Shown: piece by piece, positions 24,710 through 31,950 of the stretch
Layout: every line of letters begins with the position of its first letter
How positions within the stretch are numbered: position 1 is the first letter of the stretch
Source: Bacilli bacterium
Lineage (GTDB): Bacteria > Bacillota_I > Bacilli_A > RFN20 > CAG-826
Direction: 5' to 3'
NCBI GenBank assembly: GCA_024399115.1
Contig: JAKSHZ010000014.1
Span: 1-44,889, forward strand
DNA length: 44,889 nucleotides
The notes under the pieces: generated by a model
What the model was told of the DNA's origin: nothing
Database searches by the model: none
Seen by the model: only the letters and a program-made list of their open reading frames with translations
Made by a program: the position numbers and the translations under genes

Positions 24710-24918
24710 ATGATCTATGAAATTCAAGGGGAATTTTTTAATTTGTAGGATTTGTTTTACCTGGTATGTTAAATATTTCGGTTCAAAACAAAGAAACCTA
24801 TTTTGCAGAAGCAAAAATGATAATTGATCCAATCGATGAGGACAGCGGAAGTACTTACACGATAGGGAACATAAAATTTCTTTTATTACATGGTTTAGCT
24901 AGATGGAAATTAATTTAA
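24710..24918 (+). pseudogene. Frameshifted small gene remnant
   Basis: An ATG at 24710 with AAAAGGG 7-8 nt upstream opens a frame that ends after 12 codons at TAG (24746-24748). From 24742 the +1 frame is open for 58 codons to TAA (24916-24918) and reads like protein (hydrophobic start, then T-Y-F-A-E-A-K-M-I-I-D-P-I-D-E-D). A one-base change near 24740 would join the two parts into a protein of about 70 residues. I do not recognise the family. It may be a decayed accessory gene, or the second part may be a true 50-residue ORF from the ATG at 24766. Confidence 0.35.
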
Positions 24919-24976
24919 GGAATAAAATAAGTGAATATAGAAAACTATATCTAAATAAACTATGGAATATATTGCG

Positions 24977-24995
24977 CGATATTGTTATAATATCG
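24977..24995 (+). promoter_or_regulatory. Dyad overlapping the greA -10 box
   Basis: CGATATT-gttat-AATATCG is a perfect 7-bp inverted repeat with a 5-nt centre. It contains the TATAAT (24986-24991) that lies 27 nt before the greA start. Its position suggests an operator; no -35 consensus is seen. Confidence 0.5.
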
Positions 24996-25018
24996 AACGA
25001 CACATAAGAGGTATAATT

Positions 25019-25492
25019 ATGGCTGAGAAAACAAAATTAACAAAAGAAGGTAAACAAAAGTTAGAAGAAAGACTTAGATTTTTAATCGATGTCGAAAGAG
25101 AAAACGTTAAAGTTCAATTAGCTGAAGCTCGTGCACAAGGCGACTTATCTGAAAACGCTGACTATGATGCAGCTAGAGGTAAACAAGCTGAAATCGAAGC
25201 AGAAATTAAGCAAATTGAAAATACATTAAGCAACTGTGAAATCATTGACTCTACAAAAGCTTCAACAAAGAAAGTTGCATTAGGTAGCACAGTCACAATT
25301 AGAAACGTTGACTTCAATACTGAAAGCACATTCACAATTGTTGGTACAGTTGAAAGCGATCCAGTAAATGGCAAAATTTCAAACGCTTGCCCATTAGGTG
25401 AAGCAATTATTGGTAAGTCAGTCGGTGACATCGTAGATGTCAAAGCTGTAAAACAATACAAAGTTGAAATTTTAAAGATCGAAATTAAATAA
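25019..25492 (+). CDS. greA: Transcript cleavage factor GreA
   Basis: GreA rescues backtracked RNA polymerase by stimulating cleavage of the nascent RNA. The 157-residue protein has the N-terminal coiled coil with the acidic tip L-S-E-N-A-D-Y-D-A-A-R (the catalytic acidic residues D and E lie here) and a C-terminal FKBP-like domain (G-S-T-V-T-I, I-S-N-A-C-P-L-G-E-A-I-I-G). The start is ATG 25019, with AAGAGG upstream; the in-frame ATG at 24962 precedes the -10 box and is ruled out. It is followed by the terminator that overlaps the comEA ribosome-binding site. Confidence 0.96.
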   Translation: MAEKTKLTKEGKQKLEERLRFLIDVERENVKVQLAEARAQGDLSENADYDAARGKQAEIEAEIKQIENTLSNCEIIDSTKASTKKVALGSTVTIRNVDFNTESTFTIVGTVESDPVNGKISNACPLGEAIIGKSVGDIVDVKAVKQYKVEILKIEIK

Positions 25493-25509
25493 AAAATTTC
25501 AGAAATTTT
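25493..25509 (+). other. Short A/T hairpin after greA
   Basis: AAAATTTC-A-GAAATTTT is a perfect inverted repeat directly after the greA stop. It has no G/C core, so it is a weak structure, perhaps part of the greA 3' end. Confidence 0.4.
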
Positions 25510-25529
25510 GTAAGAAAATCGAAAAAATG

Positions 25530-25559
25530 CCCCCTTATTAATAGTAAGGAGGTTTTTTT
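25530..25559 (+). terminator. greA terminator whose 3' arm is the comEA ribosome-binding site
   Basis: CCCCCTTA (25530-25537) pairs with TAAGGAGG (25545-25552) except for one C/A mismatch; the loop is 7 nt and seven T follow. The 3' arm contains AAGGAGG (25546-25552), the Shine-Dalgarno of comEA, and the T tract is its 7-nt spacer to the ATG at 25560. Confidence 0.8.
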
Positions 25560-26096
25560 ATGATCAAACTCTTAATCGGAGCTGTTGTTGCTGCGTTTAT
25601 AGTTATTGTTGGGTTTTTAATCCTAGATCCTGAACTTGAAACTAAACAACCAGAAACAGCAGAAGTAATCAGTAGCAGCCAGAGTGGAAAATACTCTATT
25701 GAAGGTGAAGTAAATAAGACAGGTACGTTTTCTTTTAATGACACGCCTACAATGGATGATTTGATTTCTGCAGCTGGTGGACTTACATCAAACGCTGACG
25801 AGCGTGCTTATTTTACGACTTATGAGTTAACAGCAGGAAAAACGTACTATATTGCTAGTTATTATGAATCTAGTGATTTATGCGGCAATGGCACCATCCA
25901 AAAAGCAAATATCAATACAGATGATGCAGAAACTCTTGCTGAAATTAATGGCATTAGTAAAACGATAGCGACTTCAATCGTTTCTTATCGTCTAGAAAAA
26001 GGCGATTATAAGTGTCTTGAAGATTTACTTGATGTCTATGGCATTGGCAATGCTACATATCGTAAAATTCGAAATTACGTAATTTTACACGAATGA
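25560..26096 (+). CDS. comEA: Competence protein ComEA, membrane-anchored DNA receptor
   Basis: ComEA binds incoming double-stranded DNA at the outer face of the membrane. The 178-residue protein has an N-terminal anchor (about 4-24), a linker, an SLBB-like segment (I-E-G-E-V-N-K-T-G-T-F, then D-L-I-S-A-A-G-G-L), and a C-terminal double helix-hairpin-helix (N-I-N-T-D-D-A-E-T-L-A-E-I-N-G-I, then D-L-L-D-V-Y-G-I-G). The order matches Bacillus ComEA. The ribosome-binding site is within a terminator hairpin, so expression may be limited. It ends with TGA overlapping the comEC ATG (ATGA). comEB is absent between them. Confidence 0.93.
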   Translation: MIKLLIGAVVAAFIVIVGFLILDPELETKQPETAEVISSSQSGKYSIEGEVNKTGTFSFNDTPTMDDLISAAGGLTSNADERAYFTTYELTAGKTYYIASYYESSDLCGNGTIQKANINTDDAETLAEINGISKTIATSIVSYRLEKGDYKCLEDLLDVYGIGNATYRKIRNYVILHE

Positions 26097-28108
26097 TTCT
26101 GTTAGTCTCATTTCTTTCATTATGGATTGGTTTACTATGTAAAACTAATTTCTTCATATTTATTCCTTTATTTATAGTTCTTTTAGTATTGATTAGAAAA
26201 CACTTAACAATCCGGAGCTCCTCCTTATTTATAGCTTTGTTTTTCATAGGGATTGGATTTAGTTATATCAATATTTCTACTGATCGGACTGAAATTAAAG
26301 GAATGGTGGTAGAAACTAAGGAAAATTACTACATCCTTAATTCAAGGATGGAGCAGTTTTACGTGTACGAAAAAAATAACGATAAAGAAATAGGGGACTG
26401 GCTAATCATAAAAGGAGAGCAAGAAAATTTAAGTTTCGTAACTTTAGAAAGTGAATTTAATTTCACTGAGTATCTAAATGATAAGGGAGTTTATAAACAA
26501 TTTAATGTTCATGAACTTACTTATAGCTTTAGAAACCCAATTAGAACGAAAAAGGTCCGAAACAATTTTCTTGCTCATTTTGATGATGATACTTCTGATT
26601 TATACAATGCGATTTTGTTCTCGACTAGTGGTAAAGGAGAACTTACAACTTCATTAAGAAAGTATAACTTAAGTAGGTTAATATCATTTGGTGGAATATA
26701 CCTATATGGATTCATTAATTATATTGAATCAAAATTAAGACGAAAGTTTAGTGAAAAGCAGTGCGAAATTATTTCAACTTCAATACTTGTCTTTTATTCA
26801 ATTTTCACTTTTCCAAAGTTTACGCCGATTAAAATTTTAACTATCAGGATTATTAGACTGATAAATAAGTATTTGCTTAATGATAAATTTACTTACGAAG
26901 GAATCATAGGATCAACTGGAATTATATTTCTTTTACTAAACGTTAATTTAGCGAAGCAAGACTCTTTTATTCTTGGTTACTTAATTCCTATTAATAACAT
27001 TTTTGTAAATGCATTATATCCCAATGAAAATCGACCAAAATATAAGATTTTTAAGACATTATGGTTGTATTTCTTCTTTATTCCATTCGAATTAGCTTTC
27101 AATAATTCGACAAATTTCCTAGCTTTTTTGCTCCAATTTATCATATCTCCGTTATTTATTTTTAGTGGGATTTTAGGATTATTGGCATTTTTTAAGTTAC
27201 CGATTTACATTATAAATAACTTATTTACAAAACTTATAGTCTGGATTTTAAAAGCGGTTCCATATATTACTTTTTCGATACATTTGCCACCGTTTGCTTT
27301 ATACATGATTCCTATTTATTACCTATGTTATTACGTATTTATGTATTATTTCCAGATTCGGTATTTGCCTTATGTGAAATTCTTAGCTATCGGATACACC
27401 GTGATTTTAATCACATACATACTACCAATTAAAAACACAATTACTCAAGAGGTTTCATTCATAAATGTAGGTCAAGGAGATTGCTGCTTAATTCGCGATG
27501 GAAACACAACAGTTTTAATGGATACCGGAGGATTGACTTATAAAGATTTAGCCTCTTCATCTTTGATTCCATATTTTAAAAGTAAACGTCTATATAAGAT
27601 TGATGCGGTCATTTTGAGTCATGATGATTATGATCATTCGGGAGCTTTAGAATCTCTTCAAGAAAATTTTAAAGTTGGTAATGTGTATAGGGATTATTCT
27701 TCGTTTCCTCTTCAAATAGGAGATATTGAATTTAAAAACTACAATATTTTCTATGATTCTCAAAATGATGAGAACACAAATTCTTTAGTTATTGGTTTTT
27801 CCTTATTTAATAAGGATTTTCTAATTACAGGGGACGCCCCTATAGAAGTAGAAAAGAAAATAATGGAAGAGTTTAAGGAAATTCCATGCGATATCTTAAA
27901 AGTTGGGCATCATGGATCAAATACATCCACATCAGATATGTTTATTAAATACTTAAAACCAACTGAAGGAGTTATATCAGTTGGTAAAAATAACAAATAT
28001 AAGCATCCAAATGATAGTGTTATTAGAATTTTGAAAGAAAATAATGTAGAAATTAAAAGAACTGATATTTTAGGAACCATTACGTATTCTAACTACAAAT
28101 TTTTGTAG
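26093..28108 (+). CDS. comEC: ComEC/Rec2 DNA-uptake channel with C-terminal metallo-beta-lactamase domain
   Basis: ComEC carries single-stranded DNA across the membrane during transformation. The 671-residue protein has two N-terminal helices (about 1-55), an OB-like soluble loop (about 60-140), a multi-helix Competence domain (about 165-460) and a C-terminal MBL domain: V-G-Q-G-D, SHDDYDHSG, T-G-D-A, GHHGS. The MBL metal motifs are intact. The start of the Competence domain, which usually reads L-L-A-I-S-G-L-H, is diverged here (S-R-L-I-S-F-G-G-I-Y). The start overlaps comEA by 4 nt. The final codons lie in a 9-bp inverted repeat next to the holA promoter. Confidence 0.92.
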   Translation: MILLVSFLSLWIGLLCKTNFFIFIPLFIVLLVLIRKHLTIRSSSLFIALFFIGIGFSYINISTDRTEIKGMVVETKENYYILNSRMEQFYVYEKNNDKEIGDWLIIKGEQENLSFVTLESEFNFTEYLNDKGVYKQFNVHELTYSFRNPIRTKKVRNNFLAHFDDDTSDLYNAILFSTSGKGELTTSLRKYNLSRLISFGGIYLYGFINYIESKLRRKFSEKQCEIISTSILVFYSIFTFPKFTPIKILTIRIIRLINKYLLNDKFTYEGIIGSTGIIFLLLNVNLAKQDSFILGYLIPINNIFVNALYPNENRPKYKIFKTLWLYFFFIPFELAFNNSTNFLAFLLQFIISPLFIFSGILGLLAFFKLPIYIINNLFTKLIVWILKAVPYITFSIHLPPFALYMIPIYYLCYYVFMYYFQIRYLPYVKFLAIGYTVILITYILPIKNTITQEVSFINVGQGDCCLIRDGNTTVLMDTGGLTYKDLASSSLIPYFKSKRLYKIDAVILSHDDYDHSGALESLQENFKVGNVYRDYSSFPLQIGDIEFKNYNIFYDSQNDENTNSLVIGFSLFNKDFLITGDAPIEVEKKIMEEFKEIPCDILKVGHHGSNTSTSDMFIKYLKPTEGVISVGKNNKYKHPNDSVIRILKENNVEIKRTDILGTITYSNYKFL

Positions 28109-28122
28109 TTTACATATATAAT
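28091..28122 (+). promoter_or_regulatory. holA -10 box with adjacent inverted repeat, predicted leaderless
   Basis: A perfect -10 TATAAT (28117-28122) lies exactly 6 nt before the holA ATG. In place of a -35 box there is an inverted repeat AACTACAAA-tt-TTTGTAGTT (28091-28110) that spans the comEC stop codon. It has no following T tract, so an operator or activator site is more likely than a terminator. Confidence 0.5.
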
Positions 28123-28128
28123 TTGAAT

Positions 28129-29097
28129 ATGGTTATTTTTATTTACGGAAATCAATCTATAAGAATCAATTCTCAATTAAAGTCTATTCTAAAAAAGACT
28201 TTAGGAGAAACTGACGAACTTAACTATGGACGTTTCGATTTTGCACAAACTCCAATTTTTGAAATCCTTGATGAAGCTTCATATTTACCTCTTGGTTATG
28301 AACATAAAGTTGTCGCAGTAGATAACTGCTATTTTTTAGGCAAAGACAAATATAAAGATAAACTCAATAAGCCAGAAGATTTTAATGAATTAAAAGAAGC
28401 TATATTAAGTAAAGATGAAGGAATCGACTTAGTTTTGCTTTTATCTAGCTCAAATGTTGATAAAAAGAATGAACTTTATAAATTAATCGAAGAAAATGGA
28501 CAAATTATTTATATTGCTGATCCAGACGCCAAACAATGGCCTGAAGTTGTTAAAATGTTCTTTGCTAAGCAAAATGTCCAAATCGATTATTTAGCACTCA
28601 AAGAATTTTCAGATAGAACTTTAGGCGACTACGCAGCTTTATCTTCAAATGGACAAAAACTTTGTTTATATACAAACCATATTACTTTAGATGATGTTAA
28701 CTTAATGGTGACTAGACCACTTGAAGATAACACATTCCAAATTTTTAATTATTTATTAAATAAAGATAATTCCTCTGCAATAGGATTATTTAGAGACTTA
28801 AAAGTTAATAATGTTGAACCAGTTGTTTTAATTAGCCAACTTGCAAGTCAATTTAGACTCTTAGGTGAAGTATTATATTTAGCAAATTGTGGCATGGACA
28901 ATGATGCTATTGCAGATGAATTAAAAATTAAACCAATTCGTGTTCAAATCATGAAAAAATATCAATTTTTTATCTCTTTGAACACAATTCGTAAAGTTTT
29001 AGACGATCTTTTTGATCTCGATAGACAAATAAAAAGCGGTCAAGTTGACCGCTATTATGCATTTGAATTGTTCTTAATTAATTTCAGAAATAATTAA
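28129..29097 (+). CDS. holA: DNA polymerase III subunit delta
   Basis: HolA is the wrench of the clamp loader that opens the beta sliding clamp. The 322-residue protein shows the delta pattern: N-terminal V-I-F-I-Y-G-N-Q-S at the P-loop-like position, V-D-N-C-Y-F-L, L-V-L-L-L-S-S-S, then the helical collar domain (L-I-S-Q-L-A-S-Q-F-R-L-L) and the final F-D-L-D-R-Q-I-K-S-G. It follows comEC as in Bacillus. The ATG at 28129 is chosen because the -10 box lies 6 nt upstream; an in-frame TTG at 28123 is too close. Codons near 29036-29052 carry a minus-strand terminator for rpsT. Confidence 0.93.
   Translation: MVIFIYGNQSIRINSQLKSILKKTLGETDELNYGRFDFAQTPIFEILDEASYLPLGYEHKVVAVDNCYFLGKDKYKDKLNKPEDFNELKEAILSKDEGIDLVLLLSSSNVDKKNELYKLIEENGQIIYIADPDAKQWPEVVKMFFAKQNVQIDYLALKEFSDRTLGDYAALSSNGQKLCLYTNHITLDDVNLMVTRPLEDNTFQIFNYLLNKDNSSAIGLFRDLKVNNVEPVVLISQLASQFRLLGEVLYLANCGMDNDAIADELKIKPIRVQIMKKYQFFISLNTIRKVLDDLFDLDRQIKSGQVDRYYAFELFLINFRNN
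29031..29052 (-). terminator. rpsT terminator embedded in the holA coding sequence
   Basis: On the minus strand GCGGTCAA-C-TTGACCGC forms an 8-bp G/C-rich stem followed by five T (29035-29031) and a further ATTT. It lies 50 nt past the rpsT stop and inside the last 20 codons of holA, which runs the other way. Confidence 0.82.
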
Positions 29098-29101
29098 ATA
29101 A

Positions 29102-29365
29102 TTATTTAACTGAGTTAACTAAACGTGAGACTTCTGATTTTTGTCTAGCTGCAGTATTCTTGTGTTGAATACCATCAGAAACTGACTTGTCGATTAAACG
29201 GAATGCTGCGTTTGAAGCTTCGACAGCTGCTGCTTTATCGTTAGCTGCGACTGCTGCTTTAACTTTTTTAATAGATGTACGAACTGCGCTTTTTGCTGCT
29301 GCATTTCTAATACGTGCTTTTTCGTTTGTACCGACACGTTTAATTTGAGATTTAATATTTGCCAT
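29102..29365 (-). CDS. rpsT: 30S ribosomal protein S20
   Basis: This 87-residue, basic, all-helical protein binds 16S rRNA. The N-terminal M-A-N-I-K-S-Q-I-K-R, the K-S-A-V-R-T-S-I-K-K helix and the H-K-N-T-A-A-R-Q-K-S-x-x-S-R-L end are diagnostic. GCGAGG lies 9 nt upstream of the ATG. The gene is convergent with holA with only 4 nt between stop codons, and a 16-bp AT palindrome (29094-29109) spans both stops. Confidence 0.97.
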   Translation of the reverse strand: MANIKSQIKRVGTNEKARIRNAAAKSAVRTSIKKVKAAVAANDKAAAVEASNAAFRLIDKSVSDGIQHKNTAARQKSEVSRLVNSVK

Positions 29366-29394
29366 AATTTACCTCGCTTGTACTTGCCTGTGTA

Positions 29395-29423
29395 ATTCTA
29401 TCAAAAGGAATAAAATAATTCAA
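29395..29423 (-). promoter_or_regulatory. rpsT promoter
   Basis: On the minus strand TTGAAT (29423-29418), a 17-nt spacer and TAGAAT (29400-29395). The -35 lies in an AT-rich hairpin (29408-29433) just after the ligase stop codon that may also act as its terminator. Confidence 0.7.
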
Positions 29424-29432
29424 TTATTTATT

Positions 29433-31424
29433 CTATTTTTTGTCAGAACCGCTGTTAACATCAATTTTTTTGAGTTGAGCGATTTCTAAAACGAAGTCAT
29501 TAACACAAGTTAATTTTCCGTATAATTCTTCAGGAATTGTGACATTGAATCTGTCTTGAACATCTTTGATTAATTCAACATAGCTCATTGAGTCGCCACC
29601 TAAGTCGTTGACCCAGTGTGCGCCATCTTCAATTTTGAATGCTGGGAGAATTAAGATCTTTGAGAAGATTTCTCTAGTTGGAATTAAGATGTCGCTGATT
29701 GTTTTGTCATCGAATCCTTCAAATGATTTTGTTTCTTTCTTAGCGTTGATTAAGACAAAGTCTGGGCTTCCGCTTTCAATTGCCTTTTTAACAACGAAAC
29801 GTTTAACTTTCATACCATTTGCTAATGGGAGTTTATTCTTAGAAAGGTAGATGTGAGCGACTTTGACTCCGTGAGGAAGTTTGATGTCGTCAACTTTAGC
29901 TTGGATTTCTTTAAGTTCGCTATCAGTGACTTTGTTATCGAGTTCGAGAACTAAGACAACGTTTTCATCTTTAGAATTTTTCTTAGCGATACCAAGAACA
30001 CTTAATTGATTTACCTTTGGTAAATCGCTGAAGAAGATTTCTAATTCATCAGGGAAAATGTTTTCACCATCAGCGTTGACGATGATGTCTTTAATTCTAC
30101 CTTTGATGTAGAAGCAGTTCTTTGCGTCTGCTTCAACGATATCACCTGTACGGAAGAAGCCATCTTCTAATTCTGTGTATTTTTCAACACCGCCGATGAT
30201 TTCCTTAATGTGAACAGCTTCTGATTTAATCATTAATTCACCGTTCTTTGGATTAATTCTATATTCAACACCGTGGAATGGATGACCGATGCTGCCTTTT
30301 AATCTTTCTTCAACTTTTGGTGATAATTCAACTGAAGTAACACCTACTTCAGTCATACCATATCCATTATATAAAGGATATCCGAGACCGTTGATTGTGG
30401 TTAAAGTATCAGTAGAGAGGAAGCCGCCACCAGAAATACAGAATCTAACTGAATTTCCTAATAATTTCTTATGAACAATTTTAGCTGCAACTTTTTTACC
30501 AGCTAAACCAGCTTCTTTCTTTGTAATCTTGTTTGTGTAGTAGCCGACCATCTTGTCTAATAAAGCGACCTTTTCTGGTCCTTCCATTGCCATTTTTCTT
30601 GTGACGTTCTTAGCGATACCATCCCAGAACAATGGAACTGAGAAGACGTGTGTAACTTTACATTTTTGACAGATATATAAAATATCTGTTGGAGTTGTAC
30701 TTGCTGGATAAACGATTGTCTTTCCATAGTATGTGTACCATAAGAAGACAGCTACGAAACCGAAGATATGGTGGAATGGAACCATAGCGAGGATTTTGAT
30801 TTTGCCAGGATAGATAAGATCGAAATTCTCTTCAGCGATTTCTAATGATTCGCAAATTTGGTTAACGAGGTTTTCACCATTGTAAACCATCATCTTTACA
30901 TCACCAGTTGTACCTGATGAACAGAAGATAACTTCATTTTCCCATGTAGGAGTGAAAGAATACACCTTTTCTCCTGAGAGGATATCTTCTAAAGATATCT
31001 TAAGGCAAGAATAAGAATATGCATCGTCGGTAATGATAGCGAGAGCTTTACCTTTTTCGATCATATTTTCTGTGCCTTCTTTTGTTGTTCTGAAGTCAAC
31101 AAGAAGTGGTCTATAACCAGCCATTAAAATAGCCCAGAAAACTTCTCCCCAATGTGGAGAGTTTGGCATTTTAAGGATGATGTTTTTATGTTTTGGTTTT
31201 TCAAATAAAATTTGGCTTAAGACTGAAGCATTTTCATATGCGTGTGTCTTTAAAGTAGCATAATTGTACTTCTTAATTTTGCCTTCTTCATTAATGAATT
31301 TGCAAGCTGTGGCCTTCTCACTGCCTTTAGCGAGTTCGTTGAAAATATCTTCCATTCTTCTGGAAGTATTTAACAATTCTTTGGCTCTGCCACAAAAAGC
31401 CTTAACTTTTGTGTATTGACTCAT
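29433..31424 (-). CDS. AMP-forming acyl-activating enzyme fused to a C-terminal acyl carrier domain
   Basis: The 663-residue protein has an adenylation domain (about 25-550) of the acyl-CoA/acyl-ACP synthetase superfamily: SSGTTG (169-174), YNGYGMTE (352-359), RTGD (425-428), GRIKD (442-446) and a late K-V-K-R with the catalytic Lys candidate. A ~75-residue carrier domain follows, with the phosphopantetheine serine in DLGGDSM (S612). No condensation, reductase or thioesterase domain is present, so it is not a peptide synthetase or carboxylate reductase. The likely job is to activate a free fatty acid and load it on its own carrier, possibly for phospholipid synthesis; this is inference. It is downstream of the phosphodiesterase gene by 10 nt, with the AGGAA site overlapping that stop codon. 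Confidence 0.82.
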   Translation of the reverse strand: MSQYTKVKAFCGRAKELLNTSRRMEDIFNELAKGSEKATACKFINEEGKIKKYNYATLKTHAYENASVLSQILFEKPKHKNIILKMPNSPHWGEVFWAILMAGYRPLLVDFRTTKEGTENMIEKGKALAIITDDAYSYSCLKISLEDILSGEKVYSFTPTWENEVIFCSSGTTGDVKMMVYNGENLVNQICESLEIAEENFDLIYPGKIKILAMVPFHHIFGFVAVFLWYTYYGKTIVYPASTTPTDILYICQKCKVTHVFSVPLFWDGIAKNVTRKMAMEGPEKVALLDKMVGYYTNKITKKEAGLAGKKVAAKIVHKKLLGNSVRFCISGGGFLSTDTLTTINGLGYPLYNGYGMTEVGVTSVELSPKVEERLKGSIGHPFHGVEYRINPKNGELMIKSEAVHIKEIIGGVEKYTELEDGFFRTGDIVEADAKNCFYIKGRIKDIIVNADGENIFPDELEIFFSDLPKVNQLSVLGIAKKNSKDENVVLVLELDNKVTDSELKEIQAKVDDIKLPHGVKVAHIYLSKNKLPLANGMKVKRFVVKKAIESGSPDFVLINAKKETKSFEGFDDKTISDILIPTREIFSKILILPAFKIEDGAHWVNDLGGDSMSYVELIKDVQDRFNVTIPEELYGKLTCVNDFVLEIAQLKKIDVNSGSDKK

Positions 31425-31434
31425 GTTAAATTTC

Positions 31435-31887
31435 CTATTCTTTATTCGTATGTATATATTTGAAGGCGTGTTCCACCTTCTCAGATTGTATATTAAGTAT
31501 TAAGTACGATAAGTCATTCCCATCCCTCGCATAACTTATAGCACCAGGGTTAATATACACCAAATTTCCGATTTTTTCAAACCTTCTTTTGTGGGTGTGC
31601 CCGTGACAAATGATCTTAATGTTGTTTTCTTGGAAGAATTTTGGGCTTTGAAGTGGTGGTTTATGACACGCAAATAAATAACCTACATCAGTCATAATCA
31701 TAAAATATTCAGGTGCATTAGAAAAGTAATCGCAATTTCCTTTCACAGTTTGAAAAGGATGAAGCATTTCTGGTGGGCATTGACTGTCTCCAAGATGTAG
31801 ATATAGGTCCATATCTGGATGAAGCTTTACTATTTGATCAAGTGCCTCGTTATTACCGTGAGAATCACTTACTAATAAAATTTTCAT
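31435..31887 (-). CDS. YfcE/MJ0936-type metallophosphoesterase
   Basis: This 150-residue protein has the calcineurin-like phosphodiesterase motifs in order: D-S-H-G (8-11), L-G-D (32-34), K-G-N-C-D (about 50), C-H-K near 74, and G-H-T-H followed by N-P-G-A. All metal ligands appear present. Relatives act on model phosphodiesters or small nucleotides, and the physiological substrate is unknown. On the minus strand TATAAT (31899-31894) lies 6 nt before the ATG, with no Shine-Dalgarno, so the mRNA is predicted leaderless. It probably leads a two-gene operon with the acyl-activating enzyme. Confidence 0.9.
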   Translation of the reverse strand: MKILLVSDSHGNNEALDQIVKLHPDMDLYLHLGDSQCPPEMLHPFQTVKGNCDYFSNAPEYFMIMTDVGYLFACHKPPLQSPKFFQENNIKIICHGHTHKRRFEKIGNLVYINPGAISYARDGNDLSYLILNIQSEKVEHAFKYIHTNKE

Positions 31888-31893
31888 GTTCTA

Positions 31894-31943
31894 ATTATAA
31901 AGGAATAGAAAATTATTCAAAACATATTATAAATATGTATAAT
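31894..31943. promoter_or_regulatory. Divergent leaderless promoters: phosphoesterase / fmt
   Basis: Minus strand: TATAAT (31899-31894), 6 nt to ATG, with TTGAAT 15 nt further upstream. Plus strand: TATAAT (31938-31943), 7 nt to the fmt ATG at 31951. Both genes lack a Shine-Dalgarno. Confidence 0.65.
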
Positions 31944-31950
31944 AATAATG

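Larger units (their letters stand above)
24643..25018. other. 376-bp stretch between the lipoprotein gene and greA
   Basis: No intact gene is visible. It contains a frameshifted small reading frame (24710-24918), no clear terminator for the lipoprotein gene, and the greA promoter dyad at the right end. Confidence 0.5.

Noticed and set aside
24962..25018. N-terminal extension of greA from the ATG at 24962
   Set aside because: It would place the start upstream of the -10 box and dyad, adds residues absent from GreA, and lacks a ribosome-binding site. ATG 25019 has AAGAGG.
29094..29109. 16-bp AT palindrome over the holA and rpsT stop codons as a terminator
   Set aside because: It is pure A/T without a loop or T tract. 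Facing TAA stops in AT-rich DNA easily give such a palindrome, and a better rpsT terminator lies at 29031-29052.
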